The notes under the pieces were generated by a model. That model was not told the DNA's origin and ran no database searches. It worked only from the letters and a program-made list of their open reading frames with translations. Shown here in pieces: positions 45,317 to 54,292 of a DNA stretch of 64,000 nt (position 1 is its first letter; each line of letters starts with the position of its first letter). This DNA comes from Flavobacterium sp. CF108 (GTDB lineage Bacteria > Bacteroidota > Bacteroidia > Flavobacteriales > Flavobacteriaceae): the NCBI RefSeq assembly GCF_900129795.1, contig NZ_FQWW01000012.1, positions 62,001 to 126,000 of the forward strand, given 5' to 3'. The position numbers were made by a program, and so were the translations under genes.

Positions 45317-45943
45317 TCATACATTACGTTTGGTTTGCCTAAAAGTAAGGTTGATTCTGGGTAAAACATTCCGTGCCGTTTTAGGAACCTGATGCTGCCA
45401 AAAACTATTTGTTGTTCCTGCCATCAATAAAAAAGATCCATGGTGCAGCGGAATTTCGACCTGCGGAATTTCCTTGTTGAATTTATGACGAAGCCTGAAC
45501 ATTCTGGTTTCTCCGAAAGTGACCGAAGCAATAACCGGGTTTGGTCCCGTATTGTGTTCTTTATCGCTGTGCCAGCTCACGCCGTCATTTCCATCTCTGT
45601 ATAAATTAAGTAAAACGGTATTAAAATCCAGCTGTGTTTCTTTTTCTACGCGGCCTCTAATCGTTAGTAATTCGTAATTCCAGTCGGGGCCTTTTGGGTC
45701 TGCTCCGGGATTATCTTTATCTTCATACCAGGCAATCATTCTGGGAACCGTATAAGTTTTATCGTAAATTTCCATTTCGTATTCTCTCCATTTCGTTTTA
45801 CGAAGCAGTCTTTCATAAAAACGATCAGATTCTTCTTTAGTGAAGAAATTATCAATCAAAATCAATTCAGAATCAGGGATGTCAAATACTTTTTTTCCTG
45901 CCAAACCTGCGGTAAATAACTCGGTGTCGTTAAATAATGTCAT
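45317..45943 (-). CDS. alkB: AlkB-like alkylated DNA repair dioxygenase
   Basis: A 208-residue Fe(II)/2-oxoglutarate dioxygenase that removes alkyl groups from DNA bases. The ATG at 45943 (MTLFNDTELF) is chosen, since longer frames overlap the upstream gene. The iron ligands are His125 and Asp127 (WHSDKEH) and His184 (WQHQVPKT), and the 2-oxoglutarate-binding Arg196 is in PRINLTFRQ. It is related to the short ABH2/ABH3-like group. It lies 7 bases after the exonuclease III gene and belongs to the DNA repair cassette. Confidence 0.92.
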   Translation of the reverse strand: MTLFNDTELFTAGLAGKKVFDIPDSELILIDNFFTKEESDRFYERLLRKTKWREYEMEIYDKTYTVPRMIAWYEDKDNPGADPKGPDWNYELLTIRGRVEKETQLDFNTVLLNLYRDGNDGVSWHSDKEHNTGPNPVIASVTFGETRMFRLRHKFNKEIPQVEIPLHHGSFLLMAGTTNSFWQHQVPKTARNVLPRINLTFRQTKRNV

Positions 45944-45950
45944 TTTCCAT

Positions 45951-46727
45951 TTATTTTTTGTCAATTTCAATCCAAACAGGAGCATGATCACTTGTTTTTT
46001 CCCAGCCTCGCACATGACGGTCAACGCCGCCCGAACGTAATGCTGAAGCTATTTGCGGACTCAGTAAAAAATGATCAATTCTTAAACCGGCATCTCGTTC
46101 GTAAGCATTTCTAAAATAATCCCAAAAAGTGTAAATTTTTTCGTCAGGATATAATTTCCGAATCGCATCTGTCCAACCTTGCGAAACTATAGCACCAAAA
46201 GCTTTTCGAACTTCGGGTCTGAACAGCGCATCGTTAACCCATTTTTCTGGTTTATAGACATCTAATTCTGTTGGCATAACATTAAAATCACCAATTAGGA
46301 TTACAGGGATTTTTAAATCCAATAATGTTTGTGCGCGTTCAGTTAAACGATCAAACCATTTCAGTTTATAGTCAAATTTAGGTCCCGGCAGAGGATTTCC
46401 GTTTGGAAGATACAGGCAGGAAATCACGATTCCATTAATCAAAGCTTCGATATAACGACTTTGTACATCTTCATCATCTCCCGGAAGAATCCGCGTTACT
46501 TCTTCAATTTCCATGTTTCGGGCAAGAATTGCAACACCGTTCCATTGCTTTTGTCCGTGCCAAATTGCATTGTAACCGGCATCATTAATCGCTTTAAGTG
46601 GGAAATTATCCTGTGGCGCTTTTAATTCCTGCAGGCACACAATATCTGGAGCAGCTTCATCAAGCCAGCGTAATAATACAGGCAGGCGTCCGTTGATTCC
46701 GTTTACATTATATGTTGCTATTTTCAT
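45951..46727 (-). CDS. xth: exodeoxyribonuclease III (AP endonuclease)
   Basis: A 258-residue Exo III/EEP nuclease that cuts at abasic sites and trims 3' ends. Motifs are MKIATYNVNGINGRLPVLLR, the metal-binding Glu in VCLQELKAP, GDFNVMPTELDVY, and the C-terminal His-Asp in TSDHAPVWIEI. It starts 71 bases downstream of the DnaQ-GIY-YIG gene and is closely followed by alkB (7 bases), so it is in the same minus-strand series of repair genes. Confidence 0.94.
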   Translation of the reverse strand: MKIATYNVNGINGRLPVLLRWLDEAAPDIVCLQELKAPQDNFPLKAINDAGYNAIWHGQKQWNGVAILARNMEIEEVTRILPGDDEDVQSRYIEALINGIVISCLYLPNGNPLPGPKFDYKLKWFDRLTERAQTLLDLKIPVILIGDFNVMPTELDVYKPEKWVNDALFRPEVRKAFGAIVSQGWTDAIRKLYPDEKIYTFWDYFRNAYERDAGLRIDHFLLSPQIASALRSGGVDRHVRGWEKTSDHAPVWIEIDKK

Positions 46728-46798
46728 GGTACATTTAATTAGTTGTATTATTAAATTTACTGATTATTAAGCATTTAATCTAGATTGATTTAATATTC

Positions 46799-48178
46799 TT
46801 ATTTCAGGAACTGTTTGTTAAAGAACACTTTACCCGGATGTTTTTCTGCGTAAGCAAAAATCAAATGCTCGATATATTGATTACTTTTATAAGGTTCAGT
46901 ATAGTTTTTTACTTCTAACGGATCATGAATCGAAATATCTGACGGAATATATCCCATACCATGAAAATGTCCGTTTTCAATCCAAATACAACTGCGTTCA
47001 TCCTTTGATCTTCCTTTATCTATAATAGCAAAAGTGGGCCTGTTAGTCAATAAAAAATCAATAGCATTGTCAACTTGCTCGTTGTGAAGCAAAACATCAG
47101 GCAGATCTTTTACTTCATTATTTTGAAAAAGTTCTCCTTCTTCGAGCCTTGTATATTTGCAGAATCTATGATCGATTTCAAACTGCTCGGCCAGACTTCT
47201 CAATAAATTAATTCCATCATATTGGCTGTTAAATTCATGAATGCAGATCTGAAATTTGCTCACTTTTCCAATGGCGAGATATTTATAACCGTTTCGGGCT
47301 TCATATTGGTAGATTCCAAATTTCGCTTCAAAGCGTTTTAAGGCCCTGTTGTAAGTTGGCCAGAGTTTTTTGATTTCGGTACATTCTAATAAAAGGGCCA
47401 TTAATTCGGTACCGCAGATTTCAAAAGAAATTCCGTGAATATCCCTTAAAAAATGCTGCCTTTGCGGATTAATATTGTTACCGCTGAAATGCGAAGCCAC
47501 ACGTTTTTTTACATTGATAGCTTTCCCCACATAAATCACTTTTTTCTGCTGATTATAAAAATAATACACGCCCGGTTTTTCGGGTAAATTATTAAAATCA
47601 TCAGGTGGAAGATTCGGTGGTAAACGTTGGTCTTGTGCCGTTTTTTTGATCATTTTATCGATTTCTCCCGCATCATCCCATTCCAGTAAAAGCGAAAATA
47701 AAATAGCAGTTGCATCTGCGTCTCCGCCCGCGCGGTGTCTGTTTTCTAAACCAATATTTAAGGAGTTGCAGAGATTTCCTAAGCTGTAAGAACCTAAACC
47801 CGGTTTAATTTTTCTGGCTGCGCGAACGGTACAAAGCTTTTTTGCAGACCATTTAAAACCCGCTTTTTCCAACTGATGATGAACAAATGAATAATCGAAG
47901 TTTACATTATGAGCAACAAAAACACGATCAGTAAGCATTTCTAATACTTTATCTGAAATATCATCGAAAATAGGTGCATTAGCCACCATTTCGTTATTAA
48001 TACCTGTTAATCCAAAAATAGAAGGAGGAATGTCCTGCTCTGGATTAACGAGTGTTTCATAACGATCAAGTACATTTTTGCCGTCATGAATAATAATGGC
48101 AATTTCTGTAATGCGGCTGCCACTGGCGTTCCCGCCTGTGGTTTCAATATCGACTATGGCATATTCCGTATTTTTCAT
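46799..48178 (-). CDS. DnaQ-type 3'-5' exonuclease fused to GIY-YIG nuclease
   Basis: A 459-residue two-nuclease protein. The N-terminal DEDDh exonuclease (residues 1-170) shows VDIETTG, AHNVNFDYSF and HRAGGDADATA. The GIY-YIG domain follows (about 198-280), with PGVYYFYNQQKKVIYVGKAI and KKRVASHF, as in UvrC/Cho. The C-terminal 150 residues are not assigned. The architecture is known in Bacteroidota and parallels DNA polymerase III epsilon/Cho fusions. It is likely a repair nuclease, and lies 42 bases downstream of umuC. Confidence 0.92.
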   Translation of the reverse strand: MKNTEYAIVDIETTGGNASGSRITEIAIIIHDGKNVLDRYETLVNPEQDIPPSIFGLTGINNEMVANAPIFDDISDKVLEMLTDRVFVAHNVNFDYSFVHHQLEKAGFKWSAKKLCTVRAARKIKPGLGSYSLGNLCNSLNIGLENRHRAGGDADATAILFSLLLEWDDAGEIDKMIKKTAQDQRLPPNLPPDDFNNLPEKPGVYYFYNQQKKVIYVGKAINVKKRVASHFSGNNINPQRQHFLRDIHGISFEICGTELMALLLECTEIKKLWPTYNRALKRFEAKFGIYQYEARNGYKYLAIGKVSKFQICIHEFNSQYDGINLLRSLAEQFEIDHRFCKYTRLEEGELFQNNEVKDLPDVLLHNEQVDNAIDFLLTNRPTFAIIDKGRSKDERSCIWIENGHFHGMGYIPSDISIHDPLEVKNYTEPYKSNQYIEHLIFAYAEKHPGKVFFNKQFLK

Positions 48179-48220
48179 CTTTATATAACGTAAAACCGAT
48201 TGTTTTTCTGTTGTTTATAT

Positions 48221-49480
48221 TTAAACTTTAACCGTAATAACATCCTTGAGCAAAGTAGAGAATTTGGGAGATAATCTGTTCTGCTTCATTTTCCATTGCC
48301 GCCCTAACGACTGTACGCCGAATTTAATTTTATTATTACCGTAACTCTGATTCATTTTATCAATTACACTCATTAAAGGCTGATGTTTAGGATTTGAAGT
48401 TTCGAATAAATTAAGCTGTGTTTCACTATTTGGAGTTAAGCCCATTACAATTACACCCGCTTTTTTATAACGATAGCCTTTTTTAAAAATAGCTTTAAAT
48501 CCTTTTTGTGCAGCCTCGTTAAGTTCTATTGTCGAATTGGTTGGAAAATCAGTAGTGATGGTAATACTTCGTGAATATTGCGATTCTTCATTTTTTATAA
48601 AACTAGTCTGGATAAAAACAGTTACCATATTGCAATGACACTCCTGACGTCTTAATTTTTCAGCGCAAGAAGCTGTAAACGTGCTGATTCGTTCCGATAT
48701 TTCTTCAAAAGTAGTATACCTTTTTTCAAAAGATCTCGTAGTGGCAATCATTTTACGATCTGTGGCTTCTTCTAAACCTAAAGTTGGTTTCCCTTCTAAT
48801 TCATGTTTTAGCCGAAGCCCAACTACAGACATTTCTTTTCTTACCCAAGCATCAGGAAGCTCAGTAAATTCATAAGCTGTATTGATTTTTTTCAATTTAA
48901 GCCGTTTGGCGTGCTTTCTTCCAATTCCCCACACGTCTTCAATTTTAGTCCACTTTAACGCTTTAATTCTTTTTTCTTCAGAGTCAATAGAATAAACACC
49001 TTGCGTACGATCTGCAAATTTTCGGGCAATTTTATTCGCCATTTTAGCCAAAGCTTTGGTCGGCGCAAAACCTATGCTGACAGGAATGCCTGTTCCTTGA
49101 GTGACTTCTTTTCGCATTTTCAACCCCAGCGTATTCAGGTCAAATAAATCATAACCTGAAAATTTTAGGAAAGCTTCATCAATACTGTAAATTTCGATTT
49201 CGGGAGTATAAGTTTGAAGCAGGTTCATGACCCGATTGCTCATATCTCCATATAGCGGATAATTTGAAGAATAAACAAAAATGTTTTTTTCTTTAAAAAC
49301 AGATTCATATTTAAAAGCAGGAATAGCCATTGGTATGCCCAGCGCTTTAGCTTCATCAGAACGCGAAATAACGCAGCCATCATTGTTAGAGAGAATAACG
49401 ATAGGTTTTCCTCTTAAACTTGGCTCAAATACTCTTTGGCAAGAAGCATAAAAATTGTTACAATCGACTAAAGCAAACAT
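48221..49480 (-). CDS. umuC: Y-family DNA polymerase UmuC
   Basis: A 419-residue translesion polymerase. Catalytic acids are in FALVDCNNFYASCQRVFEP (first Asp) and YSIDEAFLKF (Asp-Glu). The HhH thumb (WGIGRKHAKRLKLKKI) and little finger follow, and the C-terminal UmuC-specific part ends LSPKFSTLLKDV. The length matches UmuC rather than DinB. It is downstream of umuD in the same direction, separated by 103 bases that are largely filled by a palindromic repeat. Confidence 0.94.
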   Translation of the reverse strand: MFALVDCNNFYASCQRVFEPSLRGKPIVILSNNDGCVISRSDEAKALGIPMAIPAFKYESVFKEKNIFVYSSNYPLYGDMSNRVMNLLQTYTPEIEIYSIDEAFLKFSGYDLFDLNTLGLKMRKEVTQGTGIPVSIGFAPTKALAKMANKIARKFADRTQGVYSIDSEEKRIKALKWTKIEDVWGIGRKHAKRLKLKKINTAYEFTELPDAWVRKEMSVVGLRLKHELEGKPTLGLEEATDRKMIATTRSFEKRYTTFEEISERISTFTASCAEKLRRQECHCNMVTVFIQTSFIKNEESQYSRSITITTDFPTNSTIELNEAAQKGFKAIFKKGYRYKKAGVIVMGLTPNSETQLNLFETSNPKHQPLMSVIDKMNQSYGNNKIKFGVQSLGRQWKMKQNRLSPKFSTLLKDVITVKV

Positions 49481-49515
49481 TTTCTGAATGTGTTTTTTTA
49501 TTTCTATTTCTCTTT

Positions 49516-49582
49516 TGTCACCCTGAGCGAAGTCGAAGGGCTTTATCGTATAAAAGGTCTTCGACTTCGCTCAGACTGACAA
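49516..49582. repeat. palindromic repeat between umuD and umuC
   Basis: CTGAGCGAAGTCGAAG (from 49523) is matched by its inverted copy CTTCGACTTCGCTCAG (to about 49575), flanked by TGTCA and TGACA. The right arm recurs at 50910-50935. The right end stops one base before the umuD stop codon. This is a common dispersed flavobacterial element. Confidence 0.9.
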
Positions 49583-49583
49583 C

Positions 49584-50033
49584 TCAAAAAGTTTTAATAC
49601 TATGAATTACAATTCCCCAAATCACAAAATTATTTTCGGGAGTTACTTTTATAGGCTGATAATCTTCATTTTCGGCAATAAGCCAGATGATGTCTTTTTC
49701 TATTCTGATACGTTTTACGGTAAATTCTCCATCAATTTGGCAAACAGCAATTTTATTATTTTGAGGTTCCAGACTTTTATCAATAATCAATAAATCGCCA
49801 TCATTGATACCTGCATTTTTCATAGAATGTCCTTTAACTCTGGCAAAATAAGTAGTGTATTTATTTTTGATGAATTCTTTGTTGAGATCAATCGATAATT
49901 CGATAAAGTCATCAGCAGGCGAAGGAAAACCTGCGCTGATACCAACGTCAAAAAAAGGCAGCATTACTTTTGAACTTACATCCGGAATGTACAATTCTAT
50001 TGATCTTGTGGTATTTATATTTCTCAATTTCAT
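49584..50033 (-). CDS. umuD: UmuD-like S24 autoprotease
   Basis: A 149-residue protein. The ATG at 50033 (MKLRNINTTRSIELYIPDVS) is chosen because the upstream extension enters the divergent promoter region. Cleavage-site Ala34-Gly35 (ISAGFPSP), catalytic Ser70 (KGHSMKNAG) and Lys107 (FTVKRI) are all present. After self-cleavage it would join UmuC to form a translesion polymerase. It is divergent from the HTH-S24 regulator, 98 bases apart. Confidence 0.93.
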   Translation of the reverse strand: MKLRNINTTRSIELYIPDVSSKVMLPFFDVGISAGFPSPADDFIELSIDLNKEFIKNKYTTYFARVKGHSMKNAGINDGDLLIIDKSLEPQNNKIAVCQIDGEFTVKRIRIEKDIIWLIAENEDYQPIKVTPENNFVIWGIVIHSIKTF

Positions 50034-50131
50034 AATCACTTCAAAAAAATGTTTTTTTGTATAAAGCAAAATTAGTACAGTTGATAACATTTTTTTATAT
50101 ATTTGCTGTTCCAAATTATAACAAATTAATT
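50034..50131. promoter_or_regulatory. divergent promoter region umuD / HTH-S24 regulator
   Basis: Toward the regulator, TATATTTG (50098-50105) is a -7 match, with a TTG at 50081 that is too close (14 bases) for full consensus. Toward umuD, minus-strand TAATTTTG (50074-50067) is a -7 match. The central GTACAGTTGATAAC between the two may hold an operator. The regulator probably binds here, but the site is not defined. Confidence 0.5.
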
Positions 50132-50905
50132 ATGTCCTTATTTTCAGATAACATCAGAGCATTGAGGGTTAAGCATAAAATATCTCAGGAGAAATTAGCT
50201 GAGAACCTTAGCATTACCAGAGGAAGATACGTTAAATACGAAGATGGAACTTCGGAAGCACCGTATGATATTTTAAAGAAAATTGCCTTATATTTTCATA
50301 TGAGTATTGATTTGATATTATCTGTCGATATACGCAAAATTGATGTGCAAAATTTGATAAAACTGGAAGGCAATCGACTTATTTTACCCATTCAAGTGGA
50401 TAGTTTTGGAGAAAACTTTATTGAAATTGTATCTCAAAAAGCAAAAGCAGGTTATCTAAACGGATATGCTGATCCTGAATATATTGAAAGTTTACAGCAG
50501 ATTACACTTCCTTTTTTAGGACCGGGAAAACATCGCGGATTTCCTGTTGAAGGTGATTCAATGCCTCCACACGAAGATGGTTCTATTATTATTGGCCGTT
50601 ATGTGGAAAAGCTGGGAGAGGTGATGGATGGTAAAACCTATATTCTTATCACTAAGAATGAAGGAATGGTATATAAGCGTCTCAATAAAAACAAAAAGAA
50701 CGCCTTGGTTTTAGAATCGGATAATAGTTTTTATCCAAATTATGAAGTGAAAGCTTCTGATATTTTGGAGATTTGGGAATACGAATGTAACATTGGCCGT
50801 TCGGATAAAAAACAAGAAATGACAGAAACGGGAGCAATGAAGGATTTGCTTTTAGAATTAAAAAGAGAAGTTAGGGAGATTAAGAATAATACTTCGAATA
50901 CGTAA
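50132..50905 (+). CDS. LexA-like HTH-S24 transcriptional regulator
   Basis: 257 residues; the ATG at 50132 is chosen (MSLFSDNIRALRVKHKISQE). An N-terminal XRE-type helix-turn-helix (about 5-60) is followed by an S24 peptidase domain with Ala106-Gly107 (KAKAGYLNG), Ser143 (EGDSMPPHEDGS) and Lys182 (GMVYKRL), all positioned as in LexA and phage repressors. The C-terminus is a charged coiled-coil-like tail. It is divergent from umuD and so a good candidate DNA-damage-responsive repressor of the adjacent repair genes (inference). Alternatively it is a phage-derived repressor. Confidence 0.88.
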   Translation: MSLFSDNIRALRVKHKISQEKLAENLSITRGRYVKYEDGTSEAPYDILKKIALYFHMSIDLILSVDIRKIDVQNLIKLEGNRLILPIQVDSFGENFIEIVSQKAKAGYLNGYADPEYIESLQQITLPFLGPGKHRGFPVEGDSMPPHEDGSIIIGRYVEKLGEVMDGKTYILITKNEGMVYKRLNKNKKNALVLESDNSFYPNYEVKASDILEIWEYECNIGRSDKKQEMTETGAMKDLLLELKREVREIKNNTSNT

Positions 50906-50909
50906 AAAA

Positions 50910-50935
50910 GGTCTTCGACTTCGCTCAGACTGACA
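50910..50935 (+). repeat. second copy of the CTTCGACTTCGCTCAG element
   Basis: The same 26-base arm as at 49557-49582, in the same orientation, lies 4 bases after the HTH-S24 stop codon. Here it is a single arm without its inverted partner. Confidence 0.88.
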
Positions 50936-51008
50936 ATCGCAATTAGATAAACAAAAATGTTAAATATGTTTTCTAAAATTCTAAAGAAATATTTCACACA
51001 TTTTTTAA

Positions 51009-51161
51009 GTCCCGAAGGGACGATTCATATTGTAGGGCCGGATTTCAATCCGGTTAAAAAATAGATCCATAATTCAAAAGAGCCGAAGGCTCGGTACATA
51101 TTGTTTAATAGACTGGATTGAAATCCAGCCCTACAATATAGATCGAGCCTTCGGCTCTTTT
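51009..51161. repeat. composite nested palindromes
   Basis: GTCCCGAAGGGAC (51009-51021) comes first. Then TTGTAGGG plus CCGGATTTCAATCCGG is mirrored by CTGGATTGAAATCCAG plus CCCTACAA. AAAAGAGCCGAAGGCTCG (51077-51094) is mirrored by CGAGCCTTCGGCTCTTTT (51144-51161). The interleaved arms give a REPIN-like structure; its right end, followed by T, could also terminate the HTH-S24 transcript. Confidence 0.85.
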
Positions 51162-51182
51162 TTGTATTTTTTATTTAAATTT

Positions 51183-51263
51183 AATTCGTGCAAATTCGTG
51201 TAATTCGTGGCAGACAAATGACAAGGTCATTCAAAAATCCTTCTAATCTGTGAAATCTGTGGC
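51183..51263. repeat. fragments of the TTCGTGGC / CTGTGGC repeat family
   Basis: Direct repeats of AATTCGTG ending TTCGTGGC (51183-51211), then AATCTGTGAAATCTGTGGC (51245-51263). The same family forms the full inverted structure at 54293-54453. It ends 9 bases before the stop of the histidine kinase gene. Confidence 0.75.
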
Positions 51264-51272
51264 AAAAAAAAT

Positions 51273-52991
51273 CTAAACCTTCAACGAAAACCAAAACGTA
51301 CTTCCCAATCCTAAATTACTCTCAACACCAACGCTTCCGTTTTGGGCTTCAATAAATTCTTTGCTTATCGCTAAACCTAATCCCGTTCCGGATTTTTGGC
51401 TTCCCGGAACCTGGAAATATTTATCAAAAACTTTGTCTTTATATCTTGTATCAATTCCTTTTCCGGTGTCGATAACCTGAAAGACGATTTGATTGTTTTC
51501 TTTTTTTAATTTGATGATAATCGTGCTTTTTTCAGAAGAATACCGAATCGCATTCGACAAATAATTAATCAAAACCCAGCCTGTTTTTTCGCTGTCGGCT
51601 TTTACATCTTGCAGATTTTCATCAGCATCAATTAAAAGTTTAATTTGTTTTTGATCAGCCTGAACTTTAACAGCTTCAACAGCATAATTTACAATTTCAT
51701 GGGGATTGCTTTTTTCGATATTCAGCTGAATATTTCCAGTTTCTAATTGAGATAGATTAAGCAATTCACCTGTAATTTTCAACAATCGCTGACTATCATC
51801 TTTTATACTTTCGACCAATTGTTTCTGGTCATCGTTCATGTCGCCTGTTTTACCATTTTCAAGCAATTGAAGGCTTAATTTTATAGACGCAATTGGTGTT
51901 TTTAATTCGTGCGAAACCGTTGCAATAAAGTTGGTTTTAGCAAAATCCAATTCTTTAAAAAGTGTAATATTTCGCAGAATAATAACATCACCAATATTGA
52001 TTTCTTTTTCTTCACCTGTTGGAATTATAGTAATATTCAGAATTTCTTTTTCAAAATAACTTTCTTTTCCGTGCGCATAAATTTTAAGCGGTTGTTTTTT
52101 AGGAGCGTCGACATCATCTTTTAAAATCAAAGAACGAATCAAATCATTTGACAAGGCTAGAGTAGAAGCTGATTTACCAATAACATCTTCCAATTTTAAA
52201 CCAATAATTTTAAGTGCTTCATCATTGGCAAACAAAACTATTCCTTCATTGTCCAGACCAATAATAGGATCGTTCATATTATTGATTAAAGTTTCCAGTC
52301 GTTTCTTTTCGAAAAAGAGTTTATACAAATTACTGTCGTTATATTCCTGAAGTTTCTGCGCCATCGTATTAAACGATTTGGCCAAATCTCCAAATTCGCT
52401 ATGACTCGTAAAATGAACACGTTCTGAATAATTTTTATTGGCAATTTCCTTAATACTTAGTGTTAATTCCTTTATTGGATTGGCAATATTATTGGGCAGA
52501 TTGATCAGTAAATTAAAAGCAATTAAAAAGCATAAAGTTCCCACAATAGCAATCCATAAATTAGCATTTTCAGCCGTATGTTTGGCGATATCGCTTTTCT
52601 GTTTTATGGCATCCAGATTCAATTTCATAATAGCAAAAATATCCTGTCTAACCTGTGACTTTAAAGCTTCGTTAGACCCGTTTTTTTCTAAAAGAGCAAA
52701 ACTTTTTTCAAGACTTGCAGTTGCTTCTTTTTCTCCAGGTTCGGTAATATTTTGTGTTTGTTTTTCAAGATATTCCTTGAAAACATGAATCTTACTATCA
52801 GGGCTCGCTTTAATTTCGTCCAAAGACAAAATCATATTTCGGGAATATTCCAGCGTATTATAATTCGCTTTCAGAATATTCTCTGTGTCTGCTTTTATCA
52901 AAAAAACAGAATAACCGCTTACTAACGAAAGTATAATGATCATTAAAAATAACAATCCAACTCCCAGATTCAATTTGGTTTTAATTCTCAT
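51273..52991 (-). CDS. HAMP-PAS sensor histidine kinase of the kdp locus
   Basis: A 572-residue membrane kinase. Two membrane helices (about 10-32 and 144-165) flank a periplasmic helical region. HAMP (about 166-220), PAS (about 228-345, IIGLDNEGIVLFANDEALKI), HisKA with His361 (ATVSHELKTPIASI) and HATPase (NAIRYS, DTGKGI, GTGLGL) follow. It lies downstream of the KdpD sensor-only gene, so together they probably replace the single KdpD of other bacteria. No response regulator is adjacent on this side; the sigma-54 regulator at 61483 is the likely partner (inference). Confidence 0.9.
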   Translation of the reverse strand: MRIKTKLNLGVGLLFLMIIILSLVSGYSVFLIKADTENILKANYNTLEYSRNMILSLDEIKASPDSKIHVFKEYLEKQTQNITEPGEKEATASLEKSFALLEKNGSNEALKSQVRQDIFAIMKLNLDAIKQKSDIAKHTAENANLWIAIVGTLCFLIAFNLLINLPNNIANPIKELTLSIKEIANKNYSERVHFTSHSEFGDLAKSFNTMAQKLQEYNDSNLYKLFFEKKRLETLINNMNDPIIGLDNEGIVLFANDEALKIIGLKLEDVIGKSASTLALSNDLIRSLILKDDVDAPKKQPLKIYAHGKESYFEKEILNITIIPTGEEKEINIGDVIILRNITLFKELDFAKTNFIATVSHELKTPIASIKLSLQLLENGKTGDMNDDQKQLVESIKDDSQRLLKITGELLNLSQLETGNIQLNIEKSNPHEIVNYAVEAVKVQADQKQIKLLIDADENLQDVKADSEKTGWVLINYLSNAIRYSSEKSTIIIKLKKENNQIVFQVIDTGKGIDTRYKDKVFDKYFQVPGSQKSGTGLGLAISKEFIEAQNGSVGVESNLGLGSTFWFSLKV

Positions 52992-53022
52992 GACGTTTAT
53001 TTAAAAACAAGTTTTTTATTTG

Positions 53023-53117
53023 AACCATTAAGATATTAAGTAAATTAAGTTTTTACTTAATGAAACTTTGAATGAGAAAATAAGCATAGTCTTTATTTAC
53101 TTAATGTCTTAATGGTT
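53023..53117. repeat. inverted repeat between kdpD and the kinase gene
   Basis: The 22-base arms 53023-53044 and 53096-53117 (AACCATTAAG...TTAAGTAAA) are complementary with one mismatch, separated by 51 bases. Confidence 0.85.
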
Positions 53118-53125
53118 AGAAAATT

Positions 53126-54250
53126 TTATGACAGAATAACAAGATCAACATTTGATAGAGACAGTTTGTTTAGCAAACGCCTAAAAATTGTTGTAGACAA
53201 AATTACTTTAAATAAATTCAAATGCGGTTTCCCGATACATACAGTTGTAATTTGTTTTTCTTCTACGGCTGCTAAAATCGCATTGGCAATATTTTTATTT
53301 TCTAATTTAATTACTTCCGCGCCTAATTGTACGGCAAGTTTAAAGTTATTAATTAAATGTCGCTGTTTATCTAAAGCAATTTTCGTACTGCTTTCCTGCG
53401 GAGTTTCCACATACAAAACATACCACGATCCGTTGTAATAACTGGCCAGTCGTGCTGCTTTTCTAATTACAATTTTAGCCGTTTTGTCATTGCTGCTAAT
53501 ACACGCCAACAATTTTTCATGTCGTAAAGCATGAAGGTTCGGAACCTCATTTTCAACTTTTCGAACGACTTGACTCGCTACTTCTTTCAAAGCCAGTTCT
53601 CGAAGTTGTAAAATTTGTTCCGATTTAAAAAAGTTCGTTAAAGCCGTCTGAATTTTATCCGGAGTATAAATTTTTCCTTCTTTCAAACGCGCAATCAAAT
53701 CTTCAGATGTTAAATCGATATTGACGACTTCATCTGCCAATCGCAAAACATTATCCGGAATGCGTTCCTGAACATCAATGTTTGTTATACGTTTTACATC
53801 TTCATTTAAACTCTCAATATGCTGAATATTCACCGCAGAAATCACATTAATTCCCGCTTCCAGAATTTCTAAAACATCCTGCCAGCGTTTTTCATTTTTG
53901 CTTCCTTCAACATTAGTGTGTGCTAATTCATCAACAATAACTACTTCTGGACGAAGATTGATTATGGCTTGAACATCTAATTCTTCCAGTTCTTTTCCTT
54001 TATAAAAAATAGTCCGTCTCGGAATTATAGGTAAACCCGCTAATAATTCATGAGTTTCCTTTCGCATGTGCGTTTCGATGTAGCCAATTTTTACATCGAT
54101 TCCGTTTTTCAATAACGAATGCGCTTCCTGAAGCATACGAAAAGTCTTGCCCACACCGGCACTCATTCCAATGTAGATTTTAAACTTTCCCTTTCGTGAT
54201 TTCTGAATTAAATCGAGAAAGTGCTGTGCGTTATTATTTTCGTTTTCCAT
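53126..54250 (-). CDS. kdpD: KdpD N-terminal sensor protein (split KdpD)
   Basis: 374 residues. The ATG at 54250 (MENENNNAQHFLDLIQKSRK) is preferred to an in-frame GTG at 54262 that lies in repeat DNA. The KdpD domain (about 20-230) has the Walker-type GMSAGVGKT, IGYIETHMRKET and VDELAHTNVEG. A universal-stress-protein domain follows (about 250-370). The kinase core and membrane segments of full KdpD are absent; these functions are supplied by the separate kinase gene downstream. It senses potassium or osmotic status in the cytoplasm. Confidence 0.92.
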   Translation of the reverse strand: MENENNNAQHFLDLIQKSRKGKFKIYIGMSAGVGKTFRMLQEAHSLLKNGIDVKIGYIETHMRKETHELLAGLPIIPRRTIFYKGKELEELDVQAIINLRPEVVIVDELAHTNVEGSKNEKRWQDVLEILEAGINVISAVNIQHIESLNEDVKRITNIDVQERIPDNVLRLADEVVNIDLTSEDLIARLKEGKIYTPDKIQTALTNFFKSEQILQLRELALKEVASQVVRKVENEVPNLHALRHEKLLACISSNDKTAKIVIRKAARLASYYNGSWYVLYVETPQESSTKIALDKQRHLINNFKLAVQLGAEVIKLENKNIANAILAAVEEKQITTVCIGKPHLNLFKVILSTTIFRRLLNKLSLSNVDLVILS

Positions 54251-54292
54251 ATTTTTTGCCACGAAGGCGCTAAGTCACAAAGTTTTTTTTAA

